Source of the DNA: an uncultured Acinetobacter sp.
GTDB taxonomy: Bacteria; Pseudomonadota; Gammaproteobacteria; Pseudomonadales; Moraxellaceae
Assembly (NCBI GenBank): GCA_900766635.1
Contig: CAAFWA010000093.1
Location: forward strand, 1 to 11,120
Direction of reading: 5' to 3'
DNA: 11,120 nt
A program made the translations under genes and the position numbers. Position 1 is the stretch's first letter. Each line of letters starts with the position of its first letter. This document shows, one piece after another, positions 9,125-11,120 of this stretch. A model generated the notes under the pieces. The model made no database searches. It was not told where the DNA came from and was given only the letters and a program-made list of their open reading frames with translations.

Positions 9125-9961
9125 TTAATTCCGTGCACTTAGTAGACAGTTGTGGGTTTTGTCGGCTAAATGCTGCCATGCCTGAATAAAATTTTGTTCA
9201 TGCGCCATGCTTTCATCGACCTTAGCTAACACCACATTACCGAGCTTTTGATACTGATTTTTGCTCGCATGACCCTCGGCCAATAAGCACATTTGACGAT
9301 AAGGACGATTATCATTGAGGTATTTAATCTGTGCTGCGGTTGCCCCAACATGCGGGTCATCGGTTAACGCACCTGCAAATTTCAGATTTAACGGGCGCTC
9401 TAAATATTGATAGGCATCATGATAAGCCCAATAGCTTTTGGAGCTGCCACGCGCATACTTTTGTGCACTAAGCAGCATGTTTTGCGCAAACTGCTTGGCG
9501 TTGTTCCAATATATCTCACGTTTTTCAGGCATTTGCTGTGAACGTAATGCGGCAATAAAAAAGCCAATCCGTACTGCATTATTTGGATCAAGCCATACAT
9601 GGGTATCGACACTATTTTTAATCGCCACGCCACGTGTGTTACGTAGTGGCAAGGTTTGTAAAACACCCGACTCTAATAAGGCCACTGCCTTTGGATCTTG
9701 GCCTAAGAGTTTCTCAAGTGGTGCTTCGTGGGCTTGACCCAACCAAATCACTAGATTGGCTTGTTGAATCAATTTACGGTGATTTGGGGTTAAGCTGACA
9801 TCATGTCCTGTTTGATCGGCCAATAATAAGGTTGGCTTTTCGACGCCTTTGGTAATTTCCTTGGCAATAAGATAAATCGGTTGCGTTGAAACCACTAAGC
9901 CCTCTGCCCACGCTAAACTTGTGAACAGAAATAGTGACATAAATGCAATTAAACGGGACAT
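9125..9961 (-). CDS. znuA: Periplasmic zinc-binding protein of the ZnuABC importer
   Basis: ZnuA captures zinc in the periplasm and hands it to the ZnuBC permease. The 278-residue product starts with a signal peptide (1-19, cleavage likely after AWA). The three metal-ligand histidines of the family are visible: H53 in GHDVSLTP, H121 in DTHVWLDP and H181 in YWAYHDAY. C225 and C272 correspond to the disulfide near the C-terminus of E. coli ZnuA. The His/Asp-rich loop that many ZnuA proteins carry before the second histidine is absent: the segment at about 105-118 has none. No Shine-Dalgarno sequence precedes ATG 9959-9961; the upstream bases read TTTCTCCTC. The next ATG, seven codons on, would destroy the basic end of the signal peptide. 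Divergent zur-znuC and the intervening palindrome support a zinc role over manganese. Confidence 0.92.
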   Translation of the reverse strand: MSRLIAFMSLFLFTSLAWAEGLVVSTQPIYLIAKEITKGVEKPTLLLADQTGHDVSLTPNHRKLIQQANLVIWLGQAHEAPLEKLLGQDPKAVALLESGVLQTLPLRNTRGVAIKNSVDTHVWLDPNNAVRIGFFIAALRSQQMPEKREIYWNNAKQFAQNMLLSAQKYARGSSKSYWAYHDAYQYLERPLNLKFAGALTDDPHVGATAAQIKYLNDNRPYRQMCLLAEGHASKNQYQKLGNVVLAKVDESMAHEQNFIQAWQHLADKTHNCLLSARN

Positions 9962-9990
9962 GAGGAGAAATCGCTAAATTTTTAACTGCT

Positions 9991-10003
9991 GTTATAATAT
10001 AAC
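9991..10003. promoter_or_regulatory. Zur operator (Zur box) in the znuA/zur spacer
   Basis: GTTATAATATAAC is a perfect 13-bp palindrome centred on 9997 and matches the core of the gammaproteobacterial Zur box as I know it; flanking bases to about 9986 and 10008 are partly symmetric. It contains an extended -10 on each strand: TGTTATAAT on plus (9990-9998) and TGTTATATT on minus (10004 down to 9996). If used, the minus one would give znuA a leader of about 27 nt. Zinc-loaded Zur bound here would block both directions, in line with autoregulation of zinc uptake. Confidence 0.8.
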
Positions 10004-10029
10004 AACAAAACAAAAATACCTATGCGTAA

Positions 10030-10058
10030 TCGAAACTCTAGACGCTTCGTGCTAAAAT
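10030..10058 (+). promoter_or_regulatory. Candidate downstream promoter for zur-znuC
   Basis: TCGAAA (10030-10035, four of six to consensus) and TAAAAT (10053-10058, five of six) are 17 nt apart, with a predicted start near 10065 and a leader of about 36 nt. It lies 27 nt beyond the Zur palindrome core, so it might be only partly repressed by Zur and supply basal repressor. The extended -10 inside the palindrome is the competing candidate. Confidence 0.45.
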
Positions 10059-10088
10059 TTAATGTCCACTTTTCTTGACTTTCCGAAC

Positions 10089-10093
10089 TGAGG
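10089..10093 (+). promoter_or_regulatory. Ribosome-binding site that decides the zur start
   Basis: TGAGG (10089-10093) lies 7 nt before ATG 10101. An in-frame TTG at 10095 would begin only 1 nt after it, so the ATG is preferred. Confidence 0.8.
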
Positions 10094-10100
10094 TTTGCGC

Positions 10101-10595
10101 ATGAGCTTATGTTCGCATGAACACCATAATGTTTTGCACGGCGTCCACGATCATCACAATGTGGCGGCACGTTTAGCAGAAGCAGAACATCTGTGTGCCA
10201 CAACAGGTGCGCGTTTAACCCCTTTACGTAAAGAAGTTTTAGAACTGATCTTAAATGCGACAGGCCCAATGGGTGCTTACGATTTATTAGCCAAGATTAA
10301 AGGTCAATCCGATCGTCCTGCGGCACCGCCTACCGTTTATCGCACCTTAGATTTTTTATTAGAAAAAGGCTTAATTCATCGTTTAACCTCTATTAATGCC
10401 TATATTCCGTGTTGCCATCCACGTGAGGGTCATCAAGCGGCATTTTTAATTTGTACCGAATGTAAAGTCGTTAAAGAAGCCTCAGCCCAAACCTTATTGC
10501 AACAGCTCAAAAGTCTTGCTGACGATGATGGTTTTACCCCACATCACAGCATTATTGAAATTTCGGGCATTTGCCAACAGTGTCAACGCACATGA
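10101..10595 (+). CDS. zur: Zinc uptake regulator, Fur family
   Basis: Zur represses zinc-uptake genes when loaded with zinc. The 164-residue product has the Fur-family winged helix (about 22-95, with RLTPLRKEVLELI and PPTVYRTLDFLLEKGLIHRL) and a C-terminal dimerisation domain. Structural zinc ligands are two CxxC pairs: C118/C121 and C158/C161. The regulatory site seen in E. coli Zur maps to H93, C104, H111 and E126. Unusually, residues 4-19 form a Cys/His-rich tail (CSHEHHNVLHGVHDHH) with seven histidines, which E. coli Zur lacks as I remember it. The tail lies in the confident reading frame downstream of ATG 10101, which has a good ribosome-binding site. The stop overlaps the znuC ATG as ATGA, so the two are translationally coupled; divergent znuA and the Zur box at 9991-10003 suggest autoregulation. 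Confidence 0.94.
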   Translation: MSLCSHEHHNVLHGVHDHHNVAARLAEAEHLCATTGARLTPLRKEVLELILNATGPMGAYDLLAKIKGQSDRPAAPPTVYRTLDFLLEKGLIHRLTSINAYIPCCHPREGHQAAFLICTECKVVKEASAQTLLQQLKSLADDDGFTPHHSIIEISGICQQCQRT

Positions 10596-11120
10596 ATCAG
10601 CCTTTAATTGAGTTACGCAACATTGGCGTGCGCATTGATCAACGGGATATTTTAAAAAACGTCGATTTTAGTTTGCATCCACAGGAAATTGTGACCTTAA
10701 TTGGCCCCAATGGTGCAGGTAAATCCACCTTAATTAAAGTGTTACTTGGCATTGTAGAGCCGCAGTCGGGTCAGGTGATCAGTCACAAGAAACTCAAATT
10801 TTCCTATGTGCCACAAAAATTTAATCCCTCGCATAGCTTACCGCTACGGGTGTGTGATTTGTTGGCCTTAGAAAAATGCGATGCAGCCATTAAAGCTGAA
10901 GTGATTCGTGATACAGGGATTGCCAAACTTGATCAGCTTAAAGTACAACAGCTCTCGGGCGGTGAACGCCAACGTGTGTTAATTGCCCGTGCGCTATTGC
11001 GTCAGCCTGATATTTTGGTGCTCGATGAACCGATGCAAGGGTTAGACATCCAATCAGAAGCTGAACTCTATGCTTATGTCAGTAGTTTGCCTGCCAAATA
11101 TGGCTGTGCGGTGCTGATGG
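10592..11120 (+). CDS. znuC: ATPase subunit of the ZnuABC zinc importer (partial, 3' end outside window)
   Basis: ZnuC powers zinc import across the inner membrane with the ZnuB permease. ATG 10592-10594 overlaps the zur stop (ATGA), and the frame stays open to the window end: 176 residues of an expected 230-270. ABC ATPase motifs appear in order: Walker A GPNGAGKST (38-46), Q-loop Q75 in YVPQKF, signature LSGGERQ (121-127), Walker B ILVLDEP (141-147) with the catalytic Glu (E146), and the D-loop GLD (150-152). The H-loop histidine would lie beyond the window. There is no separate ribosome-binding site, so expression likely depends on coupling to zur. znuB is expected directly downstream. Motifs alone would fit any metal-family ABC ATPase; the znuA-zur context makes zinc the strong choice. 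Confidence 0.93.
   Translation, partial: MNQPLIELRNIGVRIDQRDILKNVDFSLHPQEIVTLIGPNGAGKSTLIKVLLGIVEPQSGQVISHKKLKFSYVPQKFNPSHSLPLRVCDLLALEKCDAAIKAEVIRDTGIAKLDQLKVQQLSGGERQRVLIARALLRQPDILVLDEPMQGLDIQSEAELYAYVSSLPAKYGCAVLM

Noticed and set aside
10095..10100. Longer zur frame starting at a TTG (10095-10097)
   Set aside because: It begins 1 nt after the TGAGG ribosome-binding site; ATG 10101 is at the proper distance.

Overview
The window reads as a chromosomal housekeeping segment of a gammaproteobacterium, most likely Acinetobacter or a close relative. The basis is AT-rich coding DNA, E. coli-like F1Fo subunits with small length differences, and a His-rich Zur beside the znu genes. The species call rests on recognition of protein sequences, not on a search. 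I see no rRNA, tRNA, CRISPR array, insertion sequence or phage gene. No stretch longer than about 300 bases lacks a gene; the longest gaps (about 130-170 nt) hold promoters, terminators and an operator.

Left part (1-1677): the 3' end of a probable RcnB-family periplasmic protein with a strong terminator; a lipoprotein of unknown function with its own promoter; a small P-loop kinase of the polynucleotide-kinase-like type; and, converging on it with a 22-nt overlap, a small Gln-rich protein of unknown function on the minus strand.

Centre (1718-9046, minus strand): the complete nine-gene ATP synthase operon, transcribed right to left as atpI-atpB-atpE-atpF-atpH-atpA-atpG-atpD-atpC. It runs from a near-consensus promoter (TTGCAT, 17 nt, TATAAT) at 9018-9046 to a hairpin terminator at 1718-1747. 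atpB, atpE and atpF encode the membrane Fo sector (a, c, b); atpH, atpA, atpG, atpD and atpC encode delta, alpha, gamma, beta and epsilon; AtpI is the small membrane protein associated with c-ring assembly. Key catalytic and proton-path residues are all present. The ribosome-binding sites differ in strength in a way that roughly follows subunit copy number; atpG has the weakest site and a structured 87-nt leader.

Right part (9125-11120): a divergent zinc-uptake locus. znuA (periplasmic zinc-binding protein) runs leftward; zur (zinc-responsive Fur-family repressor) and znuC (ABC ATPase, cut by the window end) run rightward with an ATGA overlap. A perfect 13-bp palindrome at 9991-10003 in the divergent spacer matches the core of a gammaproteobacterial Zur box and contains extended -10 motifs on both strands. 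Zur carries a His-rich N-terminal tail, while ZnuA lacks the His-rich loop common in its family.

I find no convincing new multi-gene system here. The points worth a second look are the arrangement of the Zur operator and promoters, the His-rich Zur tail, the atpG leader, an AtpD insertion, and the uncharacterised genes on the left.
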